In this document: one piece after another, positions 1-11,540 of the stretch
How positions within the stretch are numbered: position 1 is the stretch's first letter
Layout of the letters: each line of letters starts with the position of its first letter
Assembly: GCA_030710605.1 (NCBI GenBank)
Contig: CP092886.1
Span: forward strand, 55,767,956-55,831,955
Source of the DNA: Cordylochernes scorpioides
Lineage: Eukaryota > Arthropoda > Arachnida > Pseudoscorpiones > Chernetidae
DNA: 64,000 bases
Direction of reading: 5' to 3'
The notes under the pieces: generated by a model
Told to the model about the DNA's origin: nothing
The model's input: only the letters and a program-made list of their open reading frames with translations
The model's database searches: none
Made by a program: the position numbers and the translations under genes

Positions 1-765
1 CAGACGGTATATTAGAGAGGTGGTCGCTCAGGAAGGCGGTATATTAGAGAGGTGGTGGCTCAAGCAGGCGATATATTAGAGAGGTGGTCACTCAGGAAGG
101 CGGTATATTAGAGAGGTGGTCACTCAGGAAGGTGGTATATTAGAGAGGTGGTCACTCAGGAAGGGGGTATATTAGAGAGGTGGTCACTCAGGAAGGTGGT
201 ATATTAGAGAGGTGTTCGCTCAGGAAGGCGGTATATTAGAGAGGTGGTCGCTCAGGAAAGTGGTATATTAGAGAGGTGGTCACTCAGGAAGGTGGTATAT
301 TAGAGAGGTGGTCACTCAGGAAGGCGGTATATTAGAGAGGTGTTCGCTCAGGGAGGCGGTATATTAGAGAGGTGGTCGCTCAGGAAAGTGGTATATTAGA
401 GAGGTGGTCACTCAGGAAGGTGGTATATTAGAGAGGTGGTCACTCAGGAAGGCGGTATATTAGAGAGGTGGTCACTCAGGAAGGCGGTATCTTAGAGAGG
501 TGTTCGCTCAGGGAGGCGGTATATTAGAGAGGTGGTCGCTCAGGAAGGCGGTATCTTAGAGAGGTGTTCGCTCAGGGAGGCGGTATATTAGAGAGGTGGT
601 CGCTCAGGAAAGTGGTATATTAGAGAGGTGGTCACTCAGGAAGGCGGTATCTTAGAGAGGTGTTCGCTCAGGGAAGCGGTATATTAGAGAGGTGGTTGCT
701 AAGGTAGATGTATCAAAGAGAGGTGTTTACTCGGGGTGAATAATCTTAGAGAGTTGGTATGTCTC
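1..765. repeat. 32-bp tandem repeat array (minisatellite), open at the left edge
   Basis: About 22 head-to-tail copies of a 32-bp unit built around GGTATATTAGAGAGGTGGTC and CTCAGGAAGG. Units differ at a few sites (GTCACTC/GTCGCTC/GTTCGCTC; GGAAGG/GGGAGG; TATATTAG/TATCTTAG) and the variants recur in blocks, which suggests unequal exchange or block duplication. Copies decay from about 700 to 765. The array starts at base 1, so its true length is unknown. No coding function is seen. Confidence 0.97.
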
Positions 766-2597
766 TACGAAATGGCTTCTATGGAGGTGGGGGCTTATAA
801 GATAAGTCGCTCATAGGAGGTTTTTCTGTGTTGAAGTATATTAAAACAATTCCAAATATTCGACTCTTATCAAATATATATTTTGGTATGAAGGTAGTTC
901 TGTGTAATTCTATGCACAGCGAGAATAACAAGGCACTTTCTAGTAGCAAGAGATGCAGTACCTGATAAAGAAAGCATTGATAGATTGCGTGTACAAAACA
1001 TTATATTAGATCTTACTATCCGGACATCTTCTGAACATTAAAATGAACATCGCACAATGGCTACTTGTCTAAAAGAGATGACGCTATTCTACCTGAATAA
1101 TTTTAGATTTAAAAAAAAGTAAGGAAACTCTCAATCTTTGTTATATTTATATTATTTGTTTATGTCTAGGTCAGCGGTTTTCGCCCCGATTTATCAATTA
1201 GATGGACAATTGTATTCGCTGACACCTATTTGATTGAGCAAACAGCAATATCGGCTAGGCTAACTCCGATCTTGAAAAAATGGCTAGTGATATTTGTAGT
1301 GTATTTAGGTTGATTTAAAAGTAGAAATAGATTTTAGGCTTTATTTATTTAAATGGCTTTTATTATATTGCACCGTAGTATATGCAAACTCAAGAATTAC
1401 AAGTCAACAACAGAATGATGATGATAAGTTATATATGTACGATATATACAATATATCACAGAATAATAATCTGTGGATTTAAAATTATTATAATATAAAT
1501 ATACAACAATAACCATTGAAAACAATGCTGACAAGTCTCCGAAATCATTGTCCAAACACTTATTCTTGATAAATAACGAAATCTTCTAACTCTATGTATG
1601 AGATTTTGGTCTTGGTCAAAGTGATTCAGGTTGTAATTCATAGAACTGTCAAGGTGATCTCACGAGGGATATTAATATCCCCAATTAAAATGGCATGGGG
1701 AATTAGAAATATTGATTTTGTAGTAATATTTTGAAGAATAGTTCATTGAAATGTTCATTCACATTCTAGAATCCTCATTTTAAATGTCGAGCCGCCTACC
1801 TATACAGTAGGTATAGAAGAAGTGGGTGTTGCGTGTCACAAATGTTCAACAGGCGTCACGGATCAATCGACTCCGAATTAACGCATTTTTTTCAGGCCGT
1901 GATTGAGGGCTTCTCCGATTTACCAATTTAATACAACATGACTATTGACCGTCACCATTGCCCAAAATTAGTCACGATACTTGCTTTAGAGTTTTTAATT
2001 TGCATTTTAAATGCAATGCTCTTTCGTAGAATTTTTTGTATCTGCTAATTTTTTAATTAGGGAGAGTCGTTTGCTATGACTTTTTTTATTATAAATTCTT
2101 AATGAATGGTTATTAAAACAATAACTTTTCAGTGAAATATGGAATAATCACAGAGACCGAGGGAAGCTCAATCAATATTACGCTGAGAATTAAACTTTCA
2201 TGAATAAACATCACAGTGAAATGAGACAAATGCTTTAATATATAGATAGATACAAGTATACTTGTGCATTGAAGTATTGACTTTAAGGTTAATTAAAAAG
2301 TGTTTAAATCACAAAAATAATAAAATTTACAAAACATAAAGAAATATATATTTATATATTATAAAAATAATTATTAAAAAAAGTTTACTCTTTTAATTTA
2401 TTCTCTTAGATGTTTTCTGGACAAGCGCATGACGCGTAAAAGCCGATTTATAAGCTTGGTTTCTTTGTTAAATCTTGCCGTTAAACATTTTAAATATTTA
2501 TTGATGCATTCAAAAGTTCACCTAAATATTAATATAAACTTCCTTCTACTCATTTTGCTTCTCTTCTACTCTTCATTATTTTCTATTTATAAGTATA
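766..2597. other. AT-rich non-coding stretch
   Basis: No gene, TE or RNA recognised. A modestly GC-richer patch at about 1826-1990 stands out from the background and could be a conserved non-coding element. The short open frames at 1456-1641 and 2429-2671 have no recognisable motif or coding-like composition. Confidence 0.6.
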
Positions 2598-3172
2598 CTA
2601 GGCGAATGACCCGGCTTCGCCCGAGAAATCCCTTGGGTGCAATTTCCTTCATACTAAAAGTATATCAATAATAAATATTAGAAGTGCCATAGAATAGCAA
2701 TACAGAAGTAACACATAAATTACAGGAAAAAAGTGTGTGTGATGACAAAAATTGTATTATATTAGTGTTTAGGTATTTGATTTAATTAATATAGTTGATA
2801 TAATAATATATATTTATATTATATATAATATAAATGAGTTTTAAAAATTGCAAAAAAAAAAAAGATGCATCGGCCGGGAATCGAACCCGGGCCGCCCGCG
2901 TGGCAGGCGAGCATTCTACCACTGAACCACCGATGCTTTTTAAAAAATGGCCATATTTAGGTATTCATTCCATTCCAGATTAGTCCGCGTAAAAAAAAGT
3001 TCTTCAAATGAAAAAAAGAAATAGCCAAAAATGCTAATCAAAATGCAGCCGAAAATTTTCCTCAGGTTTATAAAAAGCGACATGCAAAATTTGGTACCAA
3101 TTGGTTCAGTAGTTTTTGAGTTTATCGCGAAACAGACAGACAGACATTGACTTATATATATATAGAGATAGA
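2598..3172 (+). mobile_element. Dispersed TE, family F copy 1 (head ACTAGGCGAATGACCCGGC, tail with ACAGACAGACAGACATTGAC)
   Basis: The head ACTAGGCGAATGACCCGGC and the tail GACAGACAGACATTGACTTA followed by a TATATA tract recur at 47230-47432 (-) and at 58231-58787 (+, head clear, tail diverged). This defines a non-coding element family of about 200-580 bp. The tRNA-Gly gene at 2866-2936 and about 35 bp on each side sit inside this copy. The same tRNA-plus-flank block occurs outside the element at 47 kb, so it was probably inserted here. No protein is encoded; the superfamily is not determinable by eye. Confidence 0.65.
2866..2936 (-). tRNA. tRNA-Gly (anticodon GCC)
   Basis: 71-nt intact cloverleaf read on the minus strand. 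The acceptor stem GCATCGG pairs with CCGATGC, the discriminator base is A, the D arm is TTCAGTGGTAGAA, the anticodon GCC lies at 2904-2902, and the T arm is CCGGGTTCGATTCCCGG. Internal A and B boxes are present. A run of T on the minus strand (2852-2860) just downstream can act as a Pol III terminator. It has no intron and no encoded CCA, as expected for a nuclear eukaryotic gene. It is identical to 47123-47193, and part of the flanks is also shared. Confidence 0.97.
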
Positions 3173-4505
3173 GATTAAGAACAAAAAAGACATACCCTGA
3201 CTGCTAACATGAGCATTTTAGATGGTTTTGCCGAATTCATTGTTTTTTAGAGTATTTAAGAAAAAATCCGGTTAAGTGATTCCAATAAAGTGATTTAAAA
3301 CTTATATGATGCAGCTTAGCCGACCTCGCGTTATGAAGAGCTAACTAGCGAGACGTTCTGGACGAAGAGAGCCGCGGAGACCAATCTATCTACACGGAGG
3401 GAGAGTGAGGGACACCGGAGAGAAATGAAGCTGTTAGAAAGGAAAGATCTTCTCTTGGGCACATTTCCAAAATGTCTTAAAATGATTCTTATAAGCGTGG
3501 TTAGACCATTAGGTCAAGTCATTTTCCGTGTAAAGTGTTCCTAAACGATTTTACATTTAGTTTTAAAACTTAAATCAAGCGGGAGTGAAGTAGAATTATT
3601 TGGAAGATAGTTGACCGGTGTGGTGGTCATTTTCGTCTGGAGCTCAGGCTTTCTCCGGATCGTCCGTTCAGCACTTCTTGGTCGCACGGATGTATGCTCA
3701 ATAGACCAACTCCTGATGGTCTTCTGCGTGCAAAAGACAAAAACTCCCATTTCCTTTCATCACTTCATTAAAGTCATCATTAAATCTTATCCAAACCTTT
3801 TCGTTTTTTTTTTGTAACCCTATTTCTCCATTTATTTTGATGATTCTTCGTAAGAATGAACAATATCAGAATATGAAAATAAATTAGAATATTATATTTT
3901 TGTTTGTATTTACACAAAATATGATTTTTAAAATTGGAAATTAATTATCTACTTTGATTGTCCAACATAGAATGTCACAATCCTTATCATTTATCAAACT
4001 TTAACATGCTAGATATGCATACCTCTAACCTATATATAAACAATTTATTGTATACACCAAAAGAGCCCGTTATCACTATGTTATAGCGGTGCTCTAACCT
4101 TATCATCTATCATGTTACTCGTTGCTTTGAGAATGAATACAGATATCCAGATCATTAAGTTCTGAAAATTATTAAGTTCATAGCATTCTAAAGAGTTTGT
4201 GAAAATATGAACATCATGTAGCTAGGCATCTTCTTAATAATAAATAATTATTACGATCGAGAGGAGCTTATATGCGAATAGAATTTTTGAGTTTACGTTT
4301 TTTTTTCTAACAAATCCTTCTTTTATCTTGAATAAATCCCCTAGAAGATCTCTTTGATGACCAGAATCTTCTCTAAAAACCTGTGTAATATTGGTTCTGC
4401 TGCACATGCTGTTGGATGACATGTCTTGAATGGTAGAAATGACTGGATGTTAATTTGGTTCTCCCGAGAATATCTCAATATTGATCATATTATCCTCAAA
4501 GAACC
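3173..4505. other. Non-coding stretch with repeat-A fragment and GC patch
   Basis: A fragment of repeat family A (CATACCCTGACTGCTAACATGAG-type) lies at about 3185-3240. A GC-richer patch rich in GAGAG/GCGAG motifs lies at 3310-3430. The overlapping open frames on both strands at 3541-3817 are short and show no domain. Nothing else is recognised. Confidence 0.5.
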
Positions 4506-4690
4506 TAATATAAGTTGTTGTTGTTGTTGTATATTCCTCAAATCGTTTAAACGATCTCCATTAGGTTCCATTGTCTCAGCTTTTCTATTATAGTCCTGGG
4601 GTTTTCCCAGAGGTCATTTTTGGAGGATTTGATACAATTCAACAGATGTTCAGGACTTGCTGGTTGGGAATCGCATTTGGGGAATTTCGG
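4506..4690 (+). repeat. Dispersed repeat, family C copy 1 (probable LINE 3' tail or UTR)
   Basis: Starts with (GTT)n and contains ATCGTTTAAACGATCTCCAT, ATTATAGTCCTGGGG and TTTTCCCAGAGGTC. The same ordered blocks recur at about 39600-39740. The triplet run at the edge resembles the short-repeat tails of LINE 3' ends, but no protein remnant is visible. The open frame at 4657-4854 starts inside it and has no recognisable domain. Confidence 0.5.
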
Positions 4691-5605
4691 GAATATTTAG
4701 ATTTTTTCTATTAAATTTGAGCATTTTAAGATGTCCTGTTCGCAAAATTGAAATCGCCGTTTGTTTTTCCCTAGTAAGGGTGTGGAAAGAAGATTCGTTA
4801 GGAATGGGGGTGTACCAAGGGTGGTTTAGGGTGGACCAAATAAAAATAAAATAAACCTAATATAAGTAAGTTAGGTTATGCCACACATGTTGAATGGTAT
4901 GTATCAAATGGCCGGGCGTTGATCACGGAAACTAACCTTCCTCCCCTAGCTAAGAAATAAGATAGATCGAAATAACATTCACAGAAAATTAGCACATCCC
5001 AATTAAATGAGATCTAGCAGGATCATTTAAGGTAGCAAGATCACAAGGCGGTATACAGTTATGAAAAATGATAATTTTAATTGCGATTAAAGTGCACTAA
5101 ATGAGAAGGGTGGGCAGAGGGGAAGTGCCGAGGTCGGCGCCGGCCAACTTCCCGGCTGGAAGGAAAATGGTTGCTTGGACGAAATGAAAGAAGATTTAAA
5201 TAAATGTTGTCGGAATGGTAAAAAGTTTCTTTAATATAGTACATTATTGAAAACAATTTAAATTTTAGTAATGTAAAATACAATTTCTATTTAAATTTGA
5301 AATGATGAAATAAACACAAACAAATGTAGATTTCATCTAGAAATTTCGATATTCCTTCAAATATTCATTTTGAATTTTCTGTTGTGGGCAAATTCACACA
5401 CATTGAAATGACTAATTCCATTCCACTTTTGTAGAAGGGATAACGTATTCCTTGCAAGGTTTCAAAGTTGGATACCACAGGCCGTTGGCTTGTACATGCC
5501 CGTACCTACTCCAACAGCCAGATTTGGGGCGTTCTACAGCGAGCTAAGTAACCAACCTTGGCAGTTCTAAGGACTTCAATACTTCTCCTTATATCTATGT
5601 ATTAA
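4691..5605. other. Non-coding stretch
   Basis: Mixed AT-rich sequence with a GC-richer segment near 5100-5170. No gene, RNA or TE recognised. Confidence 0.5.
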
Positions 5606-5745
5606 AATGTAAAAAAAGGCATATCCTGATCACCAGCACATGAGCTTTTTAGATGGCAGAGCGCCATCTAAAATAAAAGGCTCATGTGCTCATGGTGAGG
5701 ATATGCCTTTTTTGATTTCAATACCAACACCTGACCTTTTTTTTA
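5606..5745. repeat. Foldback (hairpin) derivative of repeat family A
   Basis: The left arm beginning AAAGGCATATCCTGATCACC pairs with a right arm ending GGTGAGGATATGCCTTT around a short AGAGC loop, with mismatches. The flank continues as ATACCAACACCTGACC, the sequence that follows this motif in the other family A copies. A close relative is the hairpin at 50196-50345. An (AT)n microsatellite follows at about 5748-5779. Confidence 0.8.
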
Positions 5746-5747
5746 TC

Positions 5748-5780
<33 letters not shown>

Positions 5781-5807
5781 TAAATATTGAGCAATCCATA
5801 TGAAATT

Positions 5808-6498
5808 ATTAATTGAATAGCATATTTTGGATCAAAATAAAATAAACATTTTATTTAATATAACTGCCAATATTTCATTAGGCTATACGCCTAACTTCGT
5901 CAGGGCTTTTCTTGTTTTTGAACTGCTTTGGTTCATCACGTGATGCCTTCACGCGACGATATATAAATATTTGCAACTCTGTGGGGATAAAATTTAAAAT
6001 ATATACACACAAAAAATATTAATAATAATAGACTATATATGTACATTTATAAAAATTAAAAAATAATATATGATTCCTAATAAGTATAATAAAATAATTT
6101 TAAATCGATTTGAACTGTAAATATAACGGAGGTATGTCAATGAAAGATACCAACAGTATTAATAGAAAAATTGACATACCTCCGTTATATTTACAGTTCA
6201 AATCGATTTAAAATTATTTTATTATACTTATTAGGAATCATATATTAATTTTTAATTTTTATAAATGTACATATATAGTCTATTATTATTAATATTTTTT
6301 GTGTGTATATATTTTAAATTTTATCCCCACAGAGTTGCAAATATTTATATATCGTCGCGTGAAGGCATCACGTGATGAACCAAAGCAGTTCAAAAACAAG
6401 AAAAGCCCTGACGAAGTTAGGCGTATAGCCTAATGAAATATTGGCAGTTATATTAAATAAAATGTTTATTTTATTTTTGATCCAAAATATGCTATTCA

Positions 6499-6504
<6 letters not shown>
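5808..6504. repeat. Large near-perfect inverted repeat (333-bp arms, 30-bp spacer)
   Basis: Bases 5808-6140 are matched as reverse complement by 6171-6504 with only a few differences; the spacer is 6141-6170. Each arm carries one hairpin-GAAATATTGGC module (minus at 5868-5905, plus at 6408-6445) followed by an A/T-rich tail with TTTTGATCCAAAATATG. Both outer sides are (AT)n. No protein is encoded. Related single arms at 9715-9850 and 28078-28165 suggest a mobile element. Inverted LTR-like arrangements are known in Penelope-like elements, but no reverse transcriptase is present here, so the class is unproven. Confidence 0.9.
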
Positions 6505-6538
<34 letters not shown>

Positions 6539-8509
6539 TTTCCCACACACACATATATATTAAGAAAATGTTACATTTGTGCTATTTTTTACACATATAT
6601 ATATAGAAATAACTCTTCAAAATATTGTATATAAGAGAGTACATTACATATAAGGATTGAATCATTTACCAAAATATCACGTTGATTTAATATAGAATAA
6701 TATTTAGTGATGACGGAAAGTTTTTACAAAATAAATAACTATTTTGAAATTTCTAAAAAATAGTACAACTATATAATGGAGATGAAAATTATGTTATTTA
6801 CATCACCAAACTTATTCAGTAGAACATCTATACACGAGATATATAAATATATAAAGTGTTTTAGGAATCGAATATATTGCTCTAAAGAAAAATATACCAT
6901 AGATATACAAGCAGAATTCATAGCGAAATACAGCATCTTCTGTAATCAGTTTTATACACTAAACTACAATGAGATATATTTTACATACCATATTTCAGTT
7001 GAAAGATCACGCACACATGTTTAAACAATACATAACGTTCTCTGTAGGTAGAGGATGGAGAAGTTCAACCATATTGAACATTTTATAGAAAATAAAGAAC
7101 GAATTTCTACATTTACATAATCACTTAACTTCAATTGTGGACATTCTTCTATTGTAGCAATAGGGTTTATAACCTTCTACACACATGTTTAGAAAGTGTT
7201 AAAATTCACACAAACTAGGTTTACCAGAATGTCCTTTTCTATACGTAAAACTGTAGTTCAAAATGACTTCCAATAACATTGGTTTCATAAACCGCTCTAT
7301 TTAGCGCTTTTTGGAAAAAGCAGTCAATTATAATTATAAATAATTATAATATAAAATGTTAACTTTAATGGTATCATATTAGTACATTTTATACTTCTGA
7401 AAGGAGAGCCGGCTGTATATTTTTATATTTTTTAATTATCGTGATTTCTTTTCTTTATCACGCTTTGTTTTTATCTATATTTGCTACTGTGTCCACACAT
7501 GTGTAGTAATGGCTACATCTGTTGTATCCAGTAGATAGTAACATCTGGCAATGTAAGTGTTCGCGGTGTGCTGGGAGTAGTTAGGTCTAATGGAAAGGTG
7601 GCCGCCGGTCTATCTAGGCCGATAACATTCTTTGTGTAGCACTCGACGGCTCGCTCAACAAGCATCCATGATGTTGATCTCCTGTCGCGAGATAACAGAC
7701 GGCTGCACCTCGAGATGAAGACGACAGCGATTAGTTCTCACCAACGTTTAAATGTAGTGGGAAATCTAACTCAATATCATTCTCTGCATCTGATTGACAC
7801 TCTCCATATTGTCACATTCTGCATAGATTCGCAGCTATATATTGTCAAGTAGAAAATTAATGAAAACCAAACCAACATTAGGCCAATACAGCAATTTATT
7901 TTGGTCAAAACAAATCAATCTTATTTACATAAAATAAAAGATAATCAAAGAGAGGAGAAAATTGGCTGAGTAACAAAAAACTATCTCAAAATTAATTATT
8001 TGTTGTTTAACTAACTGTTTATCAATATGTATTAAAGTGTATTTTAAGTATTAAACTGAATATTCGAGTTAATTGATTAAGTAAGATCAAATATGTTGTT
8101 CCAGTTGTTCCAACTGTTGTTCTACTGGTACTGTTCGTTACTTTGCTAATGAAGCCTCGTCCTAGAAGGAGAACCCAGTTCAATGTTGTATGGCCACCAG
8201 TGAATAAAAACAACCATATACTTACAGAGCTGGTAACCATCTTCATTTTCAAAAATATTCTGAGCAAAGAATCAAGGCACCAAATATTCTTTACCTATAA
8301 AGAACGTCACGAAGGAGACACATCCTCGACCAAGATATCAACAGATATGTTGTTTGAAACCTTATTCCACTTTTCGAAGAGTATCATCATCAACTCTATG
8401 GTTTAACTTCCAACATCAAGGATTGGTGTATGTAAACTAAAGTCCATCCGCTCTGTAGTTTTGGATAACCCCGAAGTTATACCCTATTTTTAATAAAAGG
8501 ATAATAAAA
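6505..8509. other. AT-rich non-coding stretch with one GC-richer patch
   Basis: Begins with (TA)n. A GC-richer patch at about 7590-7760 (GTGGCCGCCGG, CGACGGCTCGC, CTGCACCTCGAGATG) is a candidate conserved non-coding element. The open frames at 6776-7024, 8022-8267 and 8143-8406 have no recognisable domain; the last two overlap on opposite strands, which argues against coding. Confidence 0.5.
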
Positions 8510-8727
8510 TACAGTCATGGACAAAACTTAAGGAAGTTGAACCTTTTAGCACGTATATCGGGTTTGAGAAAATAACTCTGATAGTTTTTGATGCACAGTG
8601 ACATTTATAGAAGACACACGGGATGACCAAGTGTGAACAAAATTTTCTCTGTCTCCTTAAAAAAAGGGGTCAAAGACTATCCACTTCCATGAGTGTACAT
8701 AGAGAGTTTAGTCCATGAGTGTACATG
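8510..8727 (+). mobile_element. MITE family E, copy 1 (Tc1/mariner-like ends)
   Basis: Begins TACAGTCATGGACAAAACTTA and ends near the inverted motif CATGAGTGTA, which occurs twice (about 8689-8697 and 8713-8721). Interior blocks (TTTTAGCA, ATATCGGG, AAGTGTGAACAAA, CTGTCTCCTT) are shared in order with 10048-10260 and, inverted, with 24172-24387. Non-autonomous; no open frame. Confidence 0.7.
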
Positions 8728-9074
8728 GAGAAAGATGGAACAATGCGCGAGTTTTGCATTTATACACAATCAGAGTATGACGATATTTGTAATTATAAAG
8801 ATATTTTAACAATACTTTTTGGATAAATATAATTAACAGCTATTTTTCTACAGAGACCTTATACTGCAATGAAAATAAATATCGAAAGAGGAAGGGCATG
8901 GCTCATCTGTGGTGAACCCTTCATCTTTCAATCATTATTCATCACAGTTTAAGGTTTGTGGAAATGCCTTTTAATTATATTAAAAAAGAAAAATAGCGTT
9001 AAAATTTATTTTTGATTTCAGAGATAGATGGCTCTACAATTAGAAGATGATATTTAAGATATTAATAATATTGC
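8728..9074. other. Non-coding spacer
   Basis: AT-rich sequence between the MITE and the SINE. Nothing recognised. Confidence 0.5.
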
Positions 9075-9411
9075 TTGGGGGGTTGGTGGAAGGCTGGTTA
9101 AACCGTTTGGTTTTCGACCACTACGACCCGGGTTCGATTCCCACATTGGACACTTTTTTCTGATCAAAAAAATAATAATAAAAAAATACTCCAATGGCCC
9201 CCCGATTCTTGCAAAAGTCCAACCCCACTAGCGATTGCAAGTAACCAAACGGGGCTCTGGCACATTTGTAAGTGCAAAGTCGAACTGCTTTCACATGTGT
9301 AGACATGTGGTGCGCTTACAGTAAAAACGCAGTTTCTAACTACCCACCATGATTATCATGGCCTGTACCACGTGTACTAGGGAGAAGCAAAAAAAAAATA
9401 ATAATAATATT
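9075..9411 (+). mobile_element. tRNA-derived SINE, copy 1
   Basis: The head of about 75 nt looks like a decayed tRNA: A-box-like TTGGTGGAAGGCTGG, then a clear B box GGTTCGATTCC at 9131-9141. A unique body follows (CGATTCTTGCAAAAGTCC, GGGGCTCTGGCACATTTG, CATGATTATCATGGCCTG) and the element ends in an A-rich AATAATAAT tail. A second copy lies on the minus strand at 23110-23428 with the same head, body and A-rich end, about 320-340 bp overall. This is the standard organisation of a Pol III-transcribed SINE mobilised by a LINE. Confidence 0.88.
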
Positions 9412-10047
9412 GGTTAAGAGAGAAACACGTGGAGTTCGCTAACTTTGATGAGTAGCCAGATTCTATGTCGATAGTAGTAAAGTTCCTATCTAAATTAATA
9501 GAGACTTGGCTTACTGAAACCCAGAGTCTGGATATTTTTATTCTTACTAGAAAACTATATTGAGATATTTTAGCTTATTTTACCGCGTTTTTTCAATTTA
9601 ATGAGAAATACTTATAGTATAACATTGTGAGGAATGCTCTATCAGAAAATACTCTAAACCCTGTTTTCTTCTAATAGTAAGCAACGTTTTCTATACATAT
9701 ATATTCTTGAATATTTGAAAATCCATATGAAATTATTAATTATAAGCATATTTTCAATCGAAATAAAATAAAACTTTTTTTTTTAATTACAAAAATTCAA
9801 TATTTCGCTAGGCTGTATGCCCCTATTATGTATGATTATTAATTAATTGATTAATATATATATAATAAATAAGAATAATTATTATATATATATATAACTG
9901 GTGTCAACAAACTAAATCCAATACAAATTAAATCCAATATATGCCTTTTATTATCTAATAAACTAAAGTATAGCCATAGAAATTATGAAAAACTGCCAGA
10001 TAGTCCTATACTATGTTATTATGTCATTGTGTGTCAATTCGCGCTCC
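9412..10047. repeat. Stretch with a diverged arm of the hairpin-GAAATATTG family
   Basis: About 9715-9850 resembles one arm of the 5.8-6.5 kb inverted repeat (ATCCATATGAAATTATTAAT, AAATAAAATAAA) and carries a minus-strand hairpin followed by GAAATATTGA at about 9796-9830. About 9915-9985 shares CCAATATATGCCTTTT and TATAGCCAT with 28145-28200. The rest is AT-rich with (TA)n. Confidence 0.6.
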
Positions 10048-10260
10048 TACACTCATGAACAGAACTTAAGTAAGCTGTTCCTTTTAGCATGTATATCGGG
10101 ATTCAGATAATAACTAAGAATGATATTTGATACACAGTAACCTTAATTGAAGACTCACGATATAACCAAGTGTGAACAAATTGCCTCTGTCTCCTTCAGA
10201 TAACAGACAACCGGCGACATCAAAGACTTTCTACCTTTTTAAGTTTTGTCCATAAGTGTA
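10048..10260 (+). mobile_element. MITE family E, copy 2 (213 bp)
   Basis: Starts TACACTCATGAACAGAACTT and ends AAGTTTTGTCCATAAGTGTA, giving imperfect terminal inverted repeats of roughly 20 bp. The interior matches the 8.5 kb copy and the inverted 24.2 kb copy. There is no transposase, so it would depend on a Tc1/mariner-type element elsewhere. Confidence 0.8.
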
Positions 10261-10502
10261 TATTCTGGAATGTCAAATCTCGCGTTTTCAAAATTTTCAA
10301 TGAGACAAGGAGATTTATACATCAAAGTGCCGGGCCCTAATACGATCATATTCAGCGCCATTTTGATTGGTAACGAAGAAACCTAGAGAACAAATCTCCT
10401 ACACTAGGGTCTTCTAAAATTGAAAGTTTATAGAATTTTATAAAATGATTATCCATATATATGTATAAGAATGTGAAATAATAATAGAAAAAAAAAGAAT
10501 TT

Positions 10503-10720
10503 TTGGTTGCAGTGGTACAGCCTACTCCACGCTGACGAGCGCCAACAGCGCGAAACGCGTTCGTGGATGGCTTTTCTTGATTTATCAAGAAATTGGGTTG
10601 GCCAAATATCAGGGAACAGGCTAAATCAATGTTTAGTTGATTTCTGTTCCACCAGATGGCGCTTTTCCTTCAGAAAAGCACATGTGTTTCTGGTCAGGAT
10701 ATGGCTTTTTATTTTTAATG
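10503..10720 (+). repeat. Repeat family A, partial copy
   Basis: Contains AGTGGTACAGCCTACTCCAC, CTGACGAGCGCCAACAGCGC, GAAACGCGTTCGTGG, GAACAGGCTAAATCAA, TTCTGTTCCACCAGATGGCG and GTCAGGATATGGC in the same order as at 35322-35530 and, inverted, at 51524-51760. Open frames across it on both strands are incidental. Confidence 0.85.
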
Positions 10721-10984
10721 TATAAGAATAAAAATACAAATAAAGTTATAGAATGTGAGATATACAATTTTTAATTATTTGTAATTATCCTTTATTCTTT
10801 TTCCCTTCAGATCAAATCCGGGATATCGTGTTATTTTAGACAGTTGAGTCATTTCACAATTACATAGTTAGTTAAGCCTATTGGTTTTATCCAGCGTTTC
10901 CCAAAGGTCACCAGTTTGTAGGTGTAACTTGGATCAATAAAGATAGTTGCTTTCGCCTTTGTATTTTCCCCGTGTAATAAAGAT

Positions 10985-11190
10985 AGCTATAAAATAAATA
11001 AAGCTTCCAAGGCTAAGTTTCTTGTTCAACTTTTTATATAAATTTGTATATAAAAATAGTATTTACCATTAATTTATTAACGTGATACTCCTCTTGAAGG
11101 ACTGACAAGTCCGAAAGCTTGAAAATAAAAAGTTGGCACAAGAAATTCTAGCTCTGGAAGCTTTATTTATTTTATAAATATAGCTATATA
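10985..11190. repeat. Imperfect inverted repeat (about 55-60-bp arms)
   Basis: TAGCTATAAAATAAATAAAGC at 10985 and on (continuing CTTCCAAGGC..AAGTTTCTTG) returns as reverse complement at about 11115-11190. The centre holds a short hairpin (GGACT-GACA-AGTCC) followed by GAAA. It parallels, but is shorter than, the 5.8-6.5 kb structure. Confidence 0.65.
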
Positions 11191-11208
11191 AATATACATA
11201 TATAAACT

Positions 11209-11540
11209 ATAAGGTTGTCCCAAAAGTTCGTGTTTTTCTTTAAACGTTGTTTTTCTTGGCGAATAATATTATTACGGCGAATACATAATAATACATAATA
11301 CAATTACTTTATACATAATACAAAGACATTATACATAACGGCGAATACATAATATAATAATACATAATACAATTACTTTATACATAATACAAAGACATTA
11401 TACATAACGGCGAATACATAATATAATAATACATAATACAATTACTTTATACATAATACAAAGACATTATACATAACGGCGAATAATATTGGTATTTAAA
11501 TTTTTTGCAAGTGTTTACGAACTTTTGGGACAACCTTATA
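11209..11540. mobile_element. mariner-type MITE with internal tandem repeats
   Basis: The terminal inverted repeats AAGGTTGTCCCAAAAGTTCGT (left) and ACGAACTTTTGGGACAACCTT (right) are perfect over about 21 bp. Both flanks are TA-rich, consistent with a TA target duplication. The middle (about 11265-11490) holds roughly three tandem copies of a 60-70-bp unit made of ATACATAATAC/TTATACATAACGGCGAATAC blocks. No transposase frame. The TIR sequence is of the kind found in mariner elements. Confidence 0.88.

Noticed and set aside
1-765. CRISPR-like array of regularly spaced repeats (also the 29.3 and 38.1 kb arrays).
   Set aside because: Units are contiguous with no unique spacers, there are no cas genes, and the genome is eukaryotic.
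3541-3817. Overlapping 68-69-codon frames on both strands.
   Set aside because: Mutually overlapping and without domain, splice or composition support.
6408-6440. Hammerhead ribozyme: CTGACGA, a hairpin and GAAA occur in the right order (also CTGATGAAG..GAAA on the minus strand near 15.87 kb).
   Set aside because: The two remaining stems (I and III) and a cleavable UH site could not be paired at either place, and other copies of the module lose CTGANGA. Only the hairpin-GAAA part is kept as a finding.
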